The notes beneath the pieces were generated by a model. The model saw nothing but the letters and a program-made list of their open reading frames with translations. It had not been told where the DNA came from and made no database searches. A DNA stretch of 64,000 nt from Amoebidium appalachense (lineage: Eukaryota; Ichthyosporea): positions 11,118,640 to 11,182,639 of the forward strand of contig CAVNZM010000007.1 of assembly GCA_963693365.1 (NCBI GenBank), read 5' to 3'. The first letter of the stretch is position 1; each line of letters opens with the position of its first letter. Positions 1-14,064 of this stretch are shown here, piece by piece. Position numbers and translations under genes: made by a program.

Positions 1-1240
1 CACCGCACACACACTCACACACATCAACACACACACAACCAACCACACAGCGTTGCACACGTACGCGCGCGGGCACACACACACACTCTTGAACCCTGCA
101 GCTGGCTGCTACCGTCATGCACCTATTTAGCCATGATAGGTCTCCCCGGCCCGGACCTTTCTAGATTCAAGGCCAACACATCGTCACCGTCCGCCCTCTG
201 AGTATTCGTGCGGCATGCCTACCTCATGAGTCATATATATATGCATACACGTGCACAAGGCCTCCTACATATTGATCATAATACATGTAATAAATGTAAT
301 AGATGTGTAAACTAAGGCCTTATTTGGTTGCAACGAGCAGGTAATCAGCACAGCAGCAGCTTAGCACCTTATTGTTTTCAATCTTTTCAAGCTATATTCC
401 TACATATTAGCCTAATCGCATGTATTGAATTAGTTCAAGATCACACATTGTTTTGATCGGCACACAGCAAGATCCAGCCTATCCATTGGCCACAACATGC
501 AATATGTGATCTGATCAGGGCCGCCGTGTCATATCTCAGCACTGATCAGCCGCGTGTTGCTTAGAGTGACATATAATTCATCTATAATAGACCACATGAG
601 CTCCTCAACAGTGTAAGATACGCTGCGTGCACATGTATATATGAACACACATTAGTGCTGGCCAGCCTGGGCCTGGCTGTGCTGTCAGACTCAATTATTG
701 GCGCAACAAAAAGTATTTGCATTTCGGATTGGCTGACCGTCATCTTAACGACACCCCCGATATTTTTCATTAGGGGGGCGTTAGCGCAACATAATCTTTT
801 CAAAAAGTGTTTCTTAGAAGTAGCCCAGTAGCATAGCTGGTGACGAGCCTTCACGTAGGTGCGCACCCGTGTGACAAAGTCCCCCACGGGACTATATTGC
901 AGCGAAAAACCTGCCGGATAGACCGTATGTAGGCGTTTAACGTCTTAGCACATGAGAAGGACAAAGTTTTGTACGTGCTATGAATAAATAACAGAGTAAC
1001 TTTTCTGTGACAGGTAAAGGAGGCTCTACCATAGAAGGAAAACCCTTCAGGCTGAAACAATTGGGCCTTTATCTTTCGCACTATCTTAGCTAGCGACATT
1101 CCTACGCATGCAAAGAGATGCGTTTTTGCTTTGCAGGGTCAGTCATAATTGTTTTTGCATGACTGGTGCGTTATACCCCAGGGTTGTGGGGGAACCACGT
1201 TGGTATGGGCCATTAGATCCGCAAGATCTGATGAAGCCAT
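1..1240. other. Non-coding, no gene seen
   Basis: The stretch begins with short CA-rich runs and then becomes moderately AT-rich unique sequence. The two open frames on the minus strand (about 100 and 80 codons) have no coding-like composition, no splice context and no recognisable motif, so nothing is called here. Confidence 0.6.
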
Positions 1241-1396
1241 GATCACTTGGCTCTCTGGCGCACAGGCACAGAACAGGTCACAGAACACGTCCGCTCACCA
1301 GCAACACAGGCCAGCCAGTTCAATGCGCCACCCAGCCGCATGACCTGCCCTGCACAGCGCCCCGGCCAGGCCCCCTCAGCGCACGTACTGGGCACC

Positions 1397-1506
1397 ATGA
1401 AGCCTGGGCGCACGCTGTACGTGTGCGCCTTCCCTGGCTGCAGCAGCTGCAGGCCCTCCAAACGCCACAACATCGAACGCCACGTGTGGCTAAGGCACAT
1501 CCGCAG
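1397..1506 (+). CDS. Exon-like segment with a C2H2-like zinc finger
   Basis: An ATG at 1397 opens 36 codons containing Cys10, Cys15, His29 and His34, a C-x4-C-x13-H-x4-H arrangement close to a C2H2 zinc finger. It ends in a plausible donor (CGCAG then GTACCG at 1507). The frame stays open upstream to about 1247, so the exon may begin earlier. It could be the first exon of the decayed plus-strand gene further right, but the splice phase (2) does not join directly to the next exon-like segment at 4908. The finger assignment rests on ligand spacing only, and function is unknown. Confidence 0.35.
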
Positions 1507-1633
1507 GTACCGCATGCCCTTGGCCACACCTGCACATGTGTGCCTCATTTAGACATGCAGGACATACGTGTGCACACAATAGCTAGCTAGAGACATATAT
1601 GCAGCCAGCCATCCTGTAGACGTCGACCTCTCA

Positions 1634-2300
<667 letters not shown>

Positions 2301-2796
2301 AACACAAAATCACACACACACAGACACAGACACAGACACAGAGACACACACAGACACACAAATGCAAACACGCATAGAGACACGTGTGCGTGCGCACACA
2401 CACACAGAAGCACACACACATGTACATACACATGCACGAATGAACATGTCATACACAAGCACACATTCACATACGCACATGTCATACACAAGCACACATT
2501 TCATATTTAGAAACACGCGCACACCTACACACGCATTAATACATGCACCAGGCACACATCAAACACACCCTCACACGCACGCACACATGCACGCACGCAT
2601 GCACCCACGCAGGCATGCACGCACACGCACACACACACACACACACGTACTCACACCCCTCGGAGTCCAAACACACACACAAACCACTTATGTGCCAAGA
2701 GCTTACACACTGGCAGTGGCAAAAAGTAGTCGTGGCAGGATCCAAGTAGCACATGCATGCTACAAGCACCAGCGTCAACACCAATACAATCACTAA

Positions 2797-3435
2797 AGGG
2801 TGGTAGAAACACCAATACAATTCAATAGGGCTGTAGAAACACCAAGGCAATTCAATAGGTCGGTAGAAACACCAACGCAATGCAATAGGGCGGTAGAAAC
2901 ACCAATGCAATGCAACAGGGCGGTAGAAACACCAATACAATTCAATAGGGCGGTAGAAACACCAATGCAATGCAATAGGGCGGTAGAAACACCAATGCAA
3001 TACAATAGGGCGGTAGAAACACCAATGCAATGCAATGGGGCGGTAGAAACACCAATGCAATGCAATGGGGCGGTAGAAACACCAATGCAATGCAACAGGG
3101 CGGTAGAAACACCAATGCAATGCAACAGGGCGGTAGAAACACCAATGCAATGCAACAGGGCGGTAGAAACACCAATGCAATGCAACAGGGCGGTAGAAAC
3201 ACCAATGCAATGCAACAGGGCGGTAGAAACACCAATGCAATGCAATAGGGCGGTAGAAACACCAATGCAATGCAATAGGGCGGTAGAAACACCAATGCAA
3301 TGCAATAGGGCGGTAGAAACACCAATGCAATGCAATAGGGCGATAGAAACACCAATGCAATTCAATAGGGCGGTAGAAACACCAATGCAATGCAATAGGG
3401 TGGTAGAAACACCAGTACAATTGTTATAGGGCGAT
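2797..3435. repeat. 30-bp minisatellite, about 21 copies
   Basis: A 30-base unit beginning GGCGGTAGAAACACCAATGC is repeated head to tail with only scattered point changes. Because 30 is divisible by three and the unit lacks stops in several frames, it creates open frames of 70-300 codons on both strands (on the plus strand a ten-residue repeat, AVETPMQCNR). Every frame is equally open and no splice or start context supports translation, so it is annotated only as a repeat. Confidence 0.95.
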
Positions 3436-4907
3436 AGAAGACGCTTGGGCTCATGAGGTGAATGGCTGTAGCCCACCCATCCAACATATTGAGGGCTTTG
3501 TCGGGGTCTCTGCACATTGTTGTGGAGCCTGTTCCCCCCCCCCCCGCTCCCCTCCCCCCCTCCCCTCCCCCTTTGGCTCTCCGGCCCTGGGCATCCACAT
3601 GTATGTGCACGTGTATATACGCACAAATGTGTGAGCGTGTATGTGCGTGTAAAGGAGAACGTACATGACATTGTGTGCATGTGCTTCCTCCCTGACACCT
3701 GTGTGTTCCCTCAGAGAACTTTGTGGGCCCCAATCATTTGGGGAGGCCCACCGTCGGCAGTATGTCGAACCCTGGGTGGTCGTCTACAGCAACAATGTCG
3801 AACCCTGGGCACCCAGCCACATCACTGCAGCATCGGCCCCGGGCTCCCCCACTTCAACGGTAGCTGCAACCATCCCCCCCCCCCCCCCCCCTCCCCCCGG
3901 CAGTCTCCCGGCGCATTCTCACATGCACGCACCACATTCTCCACGTGCATTCTCCCTCCCCCCTCCCTCCCTCCCCACCCCTTCTTCATGCACGTTTCTA
4001 CGGGTACATCCCTCCAATGCCCACGTGCACACCCGCTCTTCACGTAATTCATACCCCCCACATTCCCACACACACTTGCTCAGCACTTCCACACATTCGG
4101 TCGCTTTGACCCTGTTCCGTTTCTGGGCCCCCAACCCAGCAAACACAGTTTATGTAAGATAATATTTTTTATCTCTTCCGCCTTTAAGCTTGCCCCCTCT
4201 GCCCTTTCCAGCTTAATAATTATCCCAAGCACGGGCTGACCCCTCAAAATTTACGTGCATGCGAAATGCCCACTCTCACTCCCCTCTACTGCCACTTAGC
4301 CTTCCCCCTCCTCATCCTCCCAGCCCCTCCCCACCTACCACCTCCCTCCACCCCCTGAACACACACACTGGCACCCATCACTCAGGCATTTGTCTGCATC
4401 TTTTTAGCCCCCCCCCCCCCCCCACAGACACACACACACAACACACTCTATCACTCCCCCCCCCCCCCCCCCCCCCTTCCCCCCCCTCAACCCTCCTTTC
4501 CCCTTCATCATCCCCTCCCCCCCCCTCTCCTTCCCCGCGGGTCTCTGCCACCATCACCACCGCCTACCGCCCCGGCAGGGCCAGGCCGAACCCCATTCCA
4601 CCCTATGTTGCTATAACCCTTTCGTGGCACCCATGCATCCTCTAAACCTGCACTTTCTGCCTGCTACTGTCCCCAGGGTGTCCCTTCCAGAATACTCCAC
4701 TAACTCACGAGACTCTTTTCACTCGCTGACCCCCCCTCCCGCCCCCCTCCCCTGTGTACCCTCCAATACCCCTGCCCCCCCCCCCCCTCCCTCCCCCCCC
4801 CCCCCCCCCCCCCCCCCCCCCGTGTAATTCTCATACACACACACATTTGCATGTATATGCTCGTGTGCACATGCACAACCACACTCTCACCCGCATTCTC
4901 TCTGTAG
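3436..4907. other. C-rich low-complexity spacer or intron
   Basis: Pyrimidine-rich DNA with many C runs of 8-30 bases (for example 3536-3545, 3876-3890, 4410-4424, 4457-4475 and 4797-4821) mixed with short CA runs. No coding segment is supportable. It may be an intron between the segments at 1397 and 4908. Confidence 0.5.
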
Positions 4908-5009
4908 GGATACGACACGCAGCCATCCTCGCCCCGCACCCCGCCCATGCGGCGCAACCAGTCCACGCCCAACTTTGCCATCGACCAGCTGGCCACCCTG
5001 CAGCCGCCA
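4908..5009 (+). CDS. Exon-like segment, unknown protein
   Basis: A 34-codon open segment follows a good 3' splice site (pyrimidine-rich, then TGTAG at 4903-4907) and precedes a donor-like GTGGGC at 5010. It encodes a Ser/Pro-rich stretch followed by MRRNQSTPNFAIDQLATLQ, with GC-rich third positions typical of the confident exons in this window. It may belong to the plus-strand gene whose best-linked exons lie at 8408-13820. No domain is recognised. Confidence 0.35.
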
Positions 5010-5916
5010 GTGGGCACCAGTCTGGCAATATGCCCCGGCCAGCCCCCCCCACACCCCACACCACACTGCCCACACAACACCCCCCCATGGCCACACAAAC
5101 ACCACTATTGCTTAAGGCAATCCCCCGAAACCACAACTTAGCACCCACAGGCAGCAGCAGTCAGGGGGGGACTGTGGCGGCCATGGGGGCTGTAGGGGGA
5201 CCTCTCGTATGATCGCTGAAGTAATGGGCACACACATCACACAAAGCATACATGTCACATAATCAGCATCCACACCATACAGAGCACGTGCATACACACC
5301 GTACAGAGCACGTGCACACCACGTGGCACCACATAGGCAGCTGGGAGCCAAGTGCTGCACGTTATGTCATTTGCATGACATAACTAGCACGGCCTTTAGT
5401 AATATGTCCATATATGGCAGGACATGCCATTAACACACATTGTATTGCATGCTTGGCACCCTATGTGTTATTGTGTGAGCCATTACATAGTCTGATACTA
5501 TCGGTATGGCAGATGATGGCACATGGAAAATGATCAGTATATATTGTGCGAATGTTGCGGTTCAATATCAAGGCACTTGAATGTAATGCACTCCCAACAC
5601 ATCTAAGTCAGCGCTTGCATGGCCTGGATGAAAGGAACCACGACAGCACTAACTCAATACTCGGAAGATACAGCCGGGTACAGAAACAAATAAAACATTG
5701 AAGTGACGACTTGATAATGGTGCACAGCATGGCACAGCAGCTCAATCGGTTCACTGATTTCAGTGTGCAGGCCATGGAGCCCTGCCGGCCAATGCTGAAC
5801 TTCAAGATGGTCGGGTAAACCGTTGGCATATTTTGTGGGGGCCGGCCTCCCAAGGTGCAACTATGTTGACCAAGGCACGCAAGCGTGGTGCAAGACAGGC
5901 AAGTGTAGCAGACCGG

Positions 5917-5947
<31 letters not shown>

Positions 5948-6046
5948 GGGGGGGGGGGGGTGGGTGGGGGGGGGGGGGGGGGGGGGGGGGGAGGCACAGC
6001 AAGTTGATCGATAAGCCAGTTTTAAAGGAAGGTGTCTGTGTGTGCG

Positions 6047-6131
<85 letters not shown>

Positions 6132-6381
6132 AGTTTTAGGCTTAAGTTGGCGTGCCATATTTGGCAACACAACTGAGGCCACCATGGTCATAAACCTCTA
6201 AAGCGCGGAATTTCAAGCCATCCGGTATATATGCATGCTTCAGAAAGCCTTGGATACCGAAGTATCATTTTATAGTATTACCATAGCAGGTCGTCATTTG
6301 TGAGACAGCTTGTTGAAATGAGCATACAATCGGCAGCAATTAGACCCCCTCCCCCCCCCTCCCCCCCCCCCCCCCCAAAAA

Positions 6382-6476
<95 letters not shown>

Positions 6477-7021
6477 AGCACACACACCCTTCCGCAAACC
6501 AAAGCAAAAAAAGAACCAAGAAAAAAAAGGAACCCTTAAGAAAGAAAAACACCACCACACAGTATACACACACAGACATAGACACACACAGGCACATCAT
6601 AGCATTACAGACAGAACTGTGTCTCCCCCCCCCCCCCCCCCACCACCACCACCACCACTTGCAACTCCTGCAAGTGTTTAGCCTATTCTCAAACCTTTCT
6701 CTGGGTCTCTCACAACACAGCTATCCAGAACCTCTACGCCAAAGAGACTTTCATCGTGTAGGTGAGAAAGGAGTTGCACTTCCAGTAACAGTTGCATCGA
6801 GGGATCATTGCCATGAACAGAGGAATTGACTGCATGGAATCGTGTGACTTACCCAAAATATCACGTCAGGAGCATAATTGGTGACAGGCTTATTAGCTAC
6901 TTGAACAACGACTGCAGGAGCTAAACAAATCACAGGTGCTTATTCCCTACCTCTGGAGGGTGATGGGCTATTTGATTTTTACATCCTTGTGTAGTAGGGG
7001 GGGAGGGGGTGAGGTGCGCGT

Positions 7022-7057
<36 letters not shown>

Positions 7058-7225
7058 CAAGGGAACCTTGAAAGAGTCGGTCTTAGTCCCTACAGTAAGT
7101 GGAGTAGGGAGGGCTATCAATTTGCGCCGATTTTGGTGGAGGTGGGCAGGCTCTGCCCTTTTTCCGTGAGCAAGGCTCTACGGTACGTTACAGTTTGAAG
7201 TTTTTTTTCTTTTTCTTTCGTGTAG
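5010..7225. other. Repeat-rich intron or spacer
   Basis: Contains AT-richer unique sequence (5220-5640 and 6620-6960), a GA run passing into poly-G (5917-5991), a (TC)n-(TG)n block (6049-6120), the composite C/A/CA repeat at 6347-6471, and a further G tract (7021-7055). No open frame here has coding-like composition. Confidence 0.5.
6347..6471. repeat. Composite C(n)-A(n)-(CA)n repeat
   Basis: A poly-C run passes directly into poly-A (about 20 A) and then into about 35 CA dinucleotides. It is one of many places in the window where C runs are followed by A runs, or T runs by G runs on the opposite orientation. Confidence 0.9.
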
Positions 7226-7417
7226 GCTTTCAAACCATGGCACCGTCTTGTTGTCACACTAGAACAGTTGTGACTGGGAAACCATCAACCCCGCTACCCC
7301 ATGCTAACACCGATGGGTTGTGCGAGCAGGACCCGATCCGTGCCCCAGAGGCACAGCTGGTGGCGCAGCTGGCGGGGAGTGAAACGCAGAAATGGGGCTG
7401 GACAGGCGGTTGTGCAT
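7226..7417 (+). CDS. Candidate exon, unknown protein
   Basis: Open segment after a T-rich 3' splice site (TGTAG ending at 7225) and before a donor-like GTACGT at 7418. It encodes about 63 residues of mixed composition, including MAPSCCHTRTVVTGKPSTPL and a hydrophilic tail. An internal ATG at 7237 could also be a start. There is no recognised domain. It is kept because composition and splice signals resemble the better-supported exons to its right, but it may be chance. Confidence 0.25.
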
Positions 7418-7708
7418 GTACGTGTACCCACCTGTGTGTCCATATCTGTTTGTGCTTGTCTAGGTGTTGGTGCTATTGAGCTCGTGTTTATGCGTGCAAA
7501 CTGCTGGTTGTAGGTGTGTGTGTGTGTGTCTCAGCCATGGGTTCAATCGTGTGTGCCAGCGCGGCCCTCTCTGTGTGTGTGTGTGGTTGTGCATGTGTGT
7601 GTATGTGTGATGATGTCGGGTTTGGTTTGTGCGCATATTGGCATATGTGTGTGGAGGTGCCTGTGAGTGTGGTGTGCACGTATGTGTGCATGGTGTTTTT
7701 TTTTTTTT

Positions 7709-7739
<31 letters not shown>

Positions 7740-8124
7740 GGATGGAGGGTTGTAAACGGCAGCTTATCCACTGGCTGGTAGGTGCATGTGTACCGATAGC
7801 AACCGTGAAGATGCCCGAGCATATGCGACCGTGATTGAATAAGAAGGAGGGTCTCTGGCACTGCCCAGCGGCTCTTGCCTCCATTTTTTGTCCCCCCTAT
7901 GCACCTCCTTGCGTGTTATGTTGCCCTGGATCCATCCAATTCTCTCTTCCCTGAGCACATGCCCACCTATCAAGGCACATACAGCAGCTTTACGAAATGG
8001 TTGCACCACCTCACTGCACAGAATTAGAGCGCAAACACGCGCACGGAGAGGCGATGGGGATCGGGGGAGGGCCTAACTCTTGACAATATTGACTGCACGT
8101 TGTTTTCTCTTGACCTTTCTATTC

Positions 8125-8126
<2 letters not shown>

Positions 8127-8180
<54 letters not shown>
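8127..8180. repeat. Poly-C tract of about 54 bases
   Basis: An uninterrupted C run. Similar pure tracts occur at 17532-17582 (C), 34461-34509 (C), 15561-15622 (G) and 44345-44396 (G). Tracts this long are prone to sequencing and replication slippage, so lengths are approximate. Confidence 0.9.
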
Positions 8181-8183
<3 letters not shown>

Positions 8184-8407
8184 GCCAAACCAGAGGGAGC
8201 ATGTGTTCTGCACATGTTGCAAGCTCCCCGTCTAAAGGTGTTGTTGCCATCCTGTGCTCTGCATCTCTTGCAGATTGTTTCCGTGGAGTCTTCATCATGC
8301 CCCCTATTTGTAGGCTCCGCATTGGAATCCCCCCATGGAGCACGTTGTGCCCTCTTTGCTGCTTGACAATGTTACAGTGGGCATGGGTGCTGTCAGGGGT
8401 GTTGCAG

Positions 8408-8585
8408 AGGTGCGATGAAGGGACAGCGAGTGGACTTGGCACGGTGCCGGGCATGGCTGGCAAGGTGCGTGCACATGCAAATAACTAGGCCTAGGGGTGC
8501 CACCTGCTGCTCGTGCTCGTGCACCTGCACACCCAATTTATCCACCCACAGGTAGGGCGGAGTGCGGCGGTGTGGGTGTGTGTGG

Positions 8586-8616
<31 letters not shown>

Positions 8617-9364
8617 TGTGTGTGTGTGTGTGTGTCTGGGGGGGGGGGGGGGGGGGGGGGATATGAATGTTGTCAGAGACCCGTGTGCACCTGTGTGTGT
8701 GTGGAGAGGTCTGCAAGGGCACTGGCTGCATTCTTGCTGATGGCCGGCACAGGTGTGCTGATGTTGTGTGTGGCCTGGGCAGGACGGTGGGTTCATGCTG
8801 CCCCCCAGAACCACGGCGGACTCTGATGACTCTGATGACTTTGAGGATGACGACGCTGCCTCCCCCAGGGAAGACCCTCGCTTTCCGGTGTGTTGCCTCC
8901 CCCAACACACATGCGTTCTCTGTTCCTCTTTTATCTCTGGATGTCGTGCTCACCTTTTCCTACCCCCTTTCCTCCCCCACCTCCCTCTTTACCGTTTCTC
9001 ATAACCCAGACCCCCCCCTCCCTCACCTCTTCTATCCCCCCCCCAACCACCCCCCCACCCCTGTTACCCTAAATCACACACACGGGCGCGCGCACACACA
9101 CACACATACACGCACACACACAAACACACACACTCTCTCTCCTATCTCTCTCTCCCTCTTTCCCCCTCTCCCTTCCTCCCCCCCCCCCCTCTCTCTATCT
9201 CTCTCTCTCCCCCCCCCTCCCCCCCCTCCCTTCTTGCCCACTCTTTCTCTCTCTTTCTCTCGCACGTGAGCGTTGGCGCTGGCGTTCCTCGCTGGTTCCC
9301 CCCCCCCCCCCCCCCCCCTTTCCTCCATAAGGAACAGAGATGTAGTCCAATGTCCACACATCTG

Positions 9365-9401
<37 letters not shown>

Positions 9402-10511
9402 TTCCCCAGTTTGTATGGGGCGGCGCTTTGGATCCGGAGGGCGAACAGCAGGCTGCACTGTACCCGGTCTACCGCTGCAGCTGGCAGCAGGGCGGCACCA
9501 ACCACACCGTGGTGTTCCCAGACCCCCGGCCCTACGTGGCCCCCGGGGGAGGACAGTGTGTGGCACCCGTGCATGTGCGGCAGCTTGCTGCGCTACGACA
9601 CGGGCAGCTACACGGTGTATGTGCGCGAAGAGAGGCTGTGCAGCAGATACTGCCGTGCAATTGCAGAAAACCCCGTGGCCCTGGCCGCGGGAGACATCCC
9701 CCGGGCTGCGAGCCCCTGCGTCTTCGGCTTGGCGCGTCACAAACTTGTTGTGACTGATGTGCGTACCAGCTGTGTGCTTCTGCATGCCGGGCTCGCAGCT
9801 ACAACTGCCCCTCCCCCTCCCCCCCCCCCCCCCCCCCCACCAACATACCCACCCTTCCCCCCCCCCCCCCCTATTCCCGTCAGGAAAGGGAGAAACACTG
9901 TGTGGCAGACATACACGGAGACGTGACTCGCAGACCACAAGCACCAGCTATGATGCAGCAGGCTGGGCAGCACACACCACTGATCATGTCTGCCCCCCAC
10001 AGCGCCAGCCAGACAGGCCTGAGGCCTTCAACCGGGCTCGTCCATGGGCACTGAGTTGTGATGAGAAAAAAGATGCCAGGTAACCCTCCCCTCCCTCAAT
10101 CCCTCAATCCCTTTCTCCCTCTGTTCCTTCCCGCCACTCTCTATCTCGATCTCCCCCTCCCCCCCCCCCCCCCCCCCCCCTCCCCTCCTTCTCCTCAAGC
10201 ACAAACACTTTTGCTTTTTATTGCCTGGGCTGATGTTGCATATTCCTTTGTGCACCTTTGTTGCTTTTGCCTAACATTCCACCCGCCCACCCACCAACCC
10301 ACCCACACGCACCCACACAACACACACACACACACACACTGCACACACGCACACACATACACTCACCAAGCACACGATGCTCACACTACACACACTTGCT
10401 CCCCGCCCTCTCTCTTTCACGCCCCTTCTCAATGGGCCACCGCCTCCCTAACCCACACGCCATCCCCAATTCATACAGACATGCACACCTGCTCACAAAT
10501 CATGTACTTGC

Positions 10512-10542
<31 letters not shown>

Positions 10543-12670
10543 AAAAAAAAAACCCCACACACACATACACACACACAACCCCTTCATAAATCCTCCTGCC
10601 TGCCACCTCCCTCCCTGGCCCCAACACACATGCCATGCGGCACACACCACACCGCTTCTCTCCCCCACAGGGGGCTGTTCGATTATGGTTCAAAGGTGCC
10701 AAGGGTGACGGTGGAGACCGGCTTGAGTTATGAGAACGGTTCCTACGACATGCACATCACCCCAGAGCAGCTGGAGAAAATGACACAGGGCATGACGGGC
10801 CTGGGTCTCATGCAGTCGGTTATCGAAATCCACCCTATTGGTCCAGCAGCAGAGACCGAACCCACCAGCCAATCAGGAAACCCCATGCCATCCGAAGAAA
10901 TTAACAAATCCGCAGAGCCTCAAAGCAGCCAGGAAATCGGAGTATCGATGAAACTCAGAAAAACAGATGAAAAAGGACAGTGGACGGGAGCCCAAGCACC
11001 CCAAACATGGCCGGCACACCCTGCATATGCCATCCGCAAGCTGACGCAGCACCATGTGGGCACGACTGAGGCCATGCACTACTTCGGCACCATGTGTCTG
11101 GGTCGGCCATCAGCGCGCTGCCCCAGTGCCCAACCTTCTGCTATGGCCTCAGGGTCGGCATGTTCTTCAAAGCGTGCGGTTTCGATACGTGGGACCCCAC
11201 AACTCCCAAATACACACATTACCATCTCCTAATCATGGAAGCAGGCTTTCGTTCCCCCGATTCCCCTTTCCGTCTCCATGGCAACACGAACACGCCATTG
11301 CCACCCACACATGATGCAGGAGAGGAAGGTGGTGTGGTGCAACAGGCAGAGGTGGAGGCGGGAAGAGAAAATGAACCGGTGGAGGTCGGTGGTGGTTCTG
11401 AAAGCGCAAGGGAGGATGGTGGGGGGTTGGACAGAGGGAATGTGGGTGAAAACGTGGAGAGTGTGAGCCGGGGACAAGTGGGTGAAAACGTGGAGAGTGT
11501 GAGCCGGGTGAAAACGTGGAGAGTGTGAGCCGGGGACAAGTTGGTGAAACGTGGAGAGTGTGAGCCGGGGACAAGTGGGTGAGAGCGTGGAGAGTGTGAG
11601 CCGGGGACAAGTGGGTGAAAGCGTGGAGAGTGCAGGCCAGGGAAAAGTGGGTGAAAGCGTGGAGAGTGTGGGCCGGGGAAAAGTAGGTGAAAGCGTGGAG
11701 AGTGCGGGCCGGGGAAAAGTGGGTGAAAGCGTGGAGAGTGCGGGCTGGGGAAAAGTGGGTGAAAGCATGGAGAGTGCGGGCCGGCGAAAAGTGGGTGAAA
11801 TCGTGGAGAGTGCCGAGGGAGTAGGGACCAACCCAGGGGATGACCAGGTGTAGGGGGATGAAGATGGTGGCGGGAACATGGGCGGTGGTGAAAACAAGCG
11901 TGGTCGGCTCATTGAGGTGCCCACACTGCCTCGTGAGTACGGAGAGGCTGGACCTACGGGCATGGGAGCGCCGGGGCCATCATACGTAGAGGCCGCAGTG
12001 AGGCATCTGAGAGACATCCACACACACAGACACGCAAAACCACCAGCCACACCTGCACATGGGAAAGAGCAAGAATGCACCCCCACACCCGAGCCACTCA
12101 GCACCGGAGGACACACCAATGACCGCACCCCGTCCTCCCCCCTGATCGAGCAAGCAGCACGTCGACCCACACACGTGATCCCTAGGCCGGTGGATTGGCG
12201 CAGCGCCACGGCCGTGTGTGTGATTGGGTTTCGAATGCTGCTGGAGACCGTTGTGGCCCTGTGGGCTGGTGGTGGCGCCCACACCGACATGAAGGTGGGT
12301 GGGTGGGTGGTGCCGGCCACATGCCCATTCACTCAAGTGCCCGTGTGCAATTTCTTTTGTTTGCTTTTTGTCTTTCCTTTTTTTGGCCCCCCCTCCCCCC
12401 CCCCCCCCCCCCCCCCTCCTTTGGGGTGAGGGGGGAGGAGGGGGAACGTCCAATGTGATGATGGTTGTGCCTTAAGGGCCAACCACTAACCTTCCTGCAG
12501 CTGCTTTGTCACTATGGCTCTCGTTGCTAACTCCAACATGCACTGCCCACAAGTAATCTCTCCCCTCCCCCCTCTCCCCCCCTCCCTCCCCCCCCCCCCT
12601 CCCCCGGACAAACACATACACACGCACACACACGCACACGCACGCACACACGCACACATACACACACACA

Positions 12671-12706
<36 letters not shown>

Positions 12707-13820
12707 CATACACACACACACACACACAGGTGGGCAACATGGAGGTCACCGATGTGGATGTGGACCTTGGCAACGGGGAGGTGGGCACTGCATTGGTTTT
12801 CAGGGCGTTCGCTCCGGTGCTGCTTCGGTATGTGTTAGAGGATGCTCGGCAGGCAGACTTCACGGCATGCACGGTCCTGGCCCCCCGCATCCCGACCTTG
12901 GCCAGCCGCAACCTCGGCAACCAGCTGCCTGTGGACGGCACCTTCCTGCGTGCCCTATTGCTGCTCTGCCTCATGCACCCCGACATGCACGGTCTGGAGG
13001 CCCGCTTCCACCAGGCCCGGCCCCCCAACCCCCACCTCTTTCCGGTATGCCGCCGCCAGCAATGGCGAGCCCGTGACCGTGTTCTCCTGCCAGCCGGGGG
13101 ACTACGTCAACCTGCAGACGCTGGGTTGGGAGGCCGTGGACCGGGTGGGGGCAGCCGAGGGGTGGGCACCATGCTGCTGCTGGCCATGTGGCCCGTCACT
13201 CGGCCCCCCGCTAATGGCGCCCTTCCCCTGCCCACCAGGGCAGAGCGCCTGCGCTATGAGCAGCTGACCGCTGCATCCCCACACAGCTGCTGTACTTCGT
13301 CGAGCAAACCTTCTGGCAAGAGTGTGACCTTGCCATGGCTGCGGTACGTAAAGAAGGGATCAACAAAGAAAGTCAACCCTAAGCCTCTCCTGTTACAACC
13401 ACTTGACACCTTTGTTCTTTTGTTTTTTCCTGGTCGTGCGTGTAATATGCTCATTGGGAGGTATGCCTTAGCATTTGAGATGAGGCTGCCGACTGGTAAC
13501 ATAGATTGAGGCTATGGAAGACATTGTGGGTGGGTGTGGTGCTGAGAGAGAGTGTTTGTGGTGCAGCTGATACTTTGTTTAGTATGGTGCTGATGCTGTG
13601 TGGTGTGCGGTGCTGATGCTGTGCGGTGCTGATGCTGTGTGGGTGCTGATGCTGTGTGGTGCTGACTCTGTGGGGCAGATGGAGGTGCTGTAGCAGAGGC
13701 GTCCGGCCATGTACCGTCGTGGGGCATCGAGCTATGCCGAGGTGTCAGCCGGGCTGCGGGGGCCCTGCGAGGGCCACCTGAATGCCTACTGGGCCATGAT
13801 CACGGGCCCGTGCCCTGCAG
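8408..13820 (+). pseudogene. Decayed multi-exon gene of unknown function
   Basis: Eight segments fit one exon chain with agreeing splice phases: 8408-8464, 8783-8887, 9410-9758, 10003-10079, 10671-12294, 12730-13144, 13287-13343 and 13679-13820. The pieces carry an acidic Asp/Ser stretch (8838-8862), a Cys-rich mixed region (9410-9758), a long exon with a 12-residue Gly-Glu-Ser-Val-Glu-Ser type repeat, and a Leu-rich segment (12730-13030). The reading frame changes inside exons near 9545 (G/C-rich homopolymer), near 11094 (TG dinucleotide), inside the repeat at 11500-11560, and near 13044 (after TTT). In-frame TAG codons interrupt at 11851 and 13691; the latter lies where CAG would continue the frame. 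I do not recognise the family. It is either a degenerate gene or an intact one hit by indel errors at short repeats; the two TAGs are not explained by homopolymer indels. Confidence 0.5.
11447..11815 (+). repeat. 36-bp coding minisatellite
   Basis: About ten copies of a unit near GTGGGTGAAAGCGTGGAGAG plus a GC-rich remainder, mostly 36 bases long, sit inside the large exon of the decayed gene. In frame it would encode a 12-residue repeat of the kind GESVESAGRGKV. At 11500-11560 one copy is shortened and another lacks an A, which shifts the frame inside the array. Confidence 0.85.
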
Positions 13821-14018
13821 GTGCATAGACCCTATCCCATTGCCCTGCTCATAGCTCGTGGCCCCTGGTGTGGCCCCTAGGTCATCTATGTGAGGAACCC
13901 TCTATTGCTCATGGCCCATGCTGAAACCTGCTGGTGGTGCTGATGGGGTGGCTTTGTGTGCTCATGTGCGTAGGTGGGTGTGGGTGTGGGGGCAGGTGGG
14001 GGGGGGGGGGGGGGGAGG

Positions 14019-14064
<46 letters not shown>

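Noticed and set aside
2793-3698. Repetitive proteins of 70-300 codons from the 30-bp minisatellite
   Set aside because: The unit is open in several frames on both strands; there is no start or splice context.
11851-13693. Reassigned TAG codon explaining in-frame TAGs
   Set aside because: The ZNF598-like, PIP5K and several island genes end cleanly at TAG, so TAG works as a stop here.
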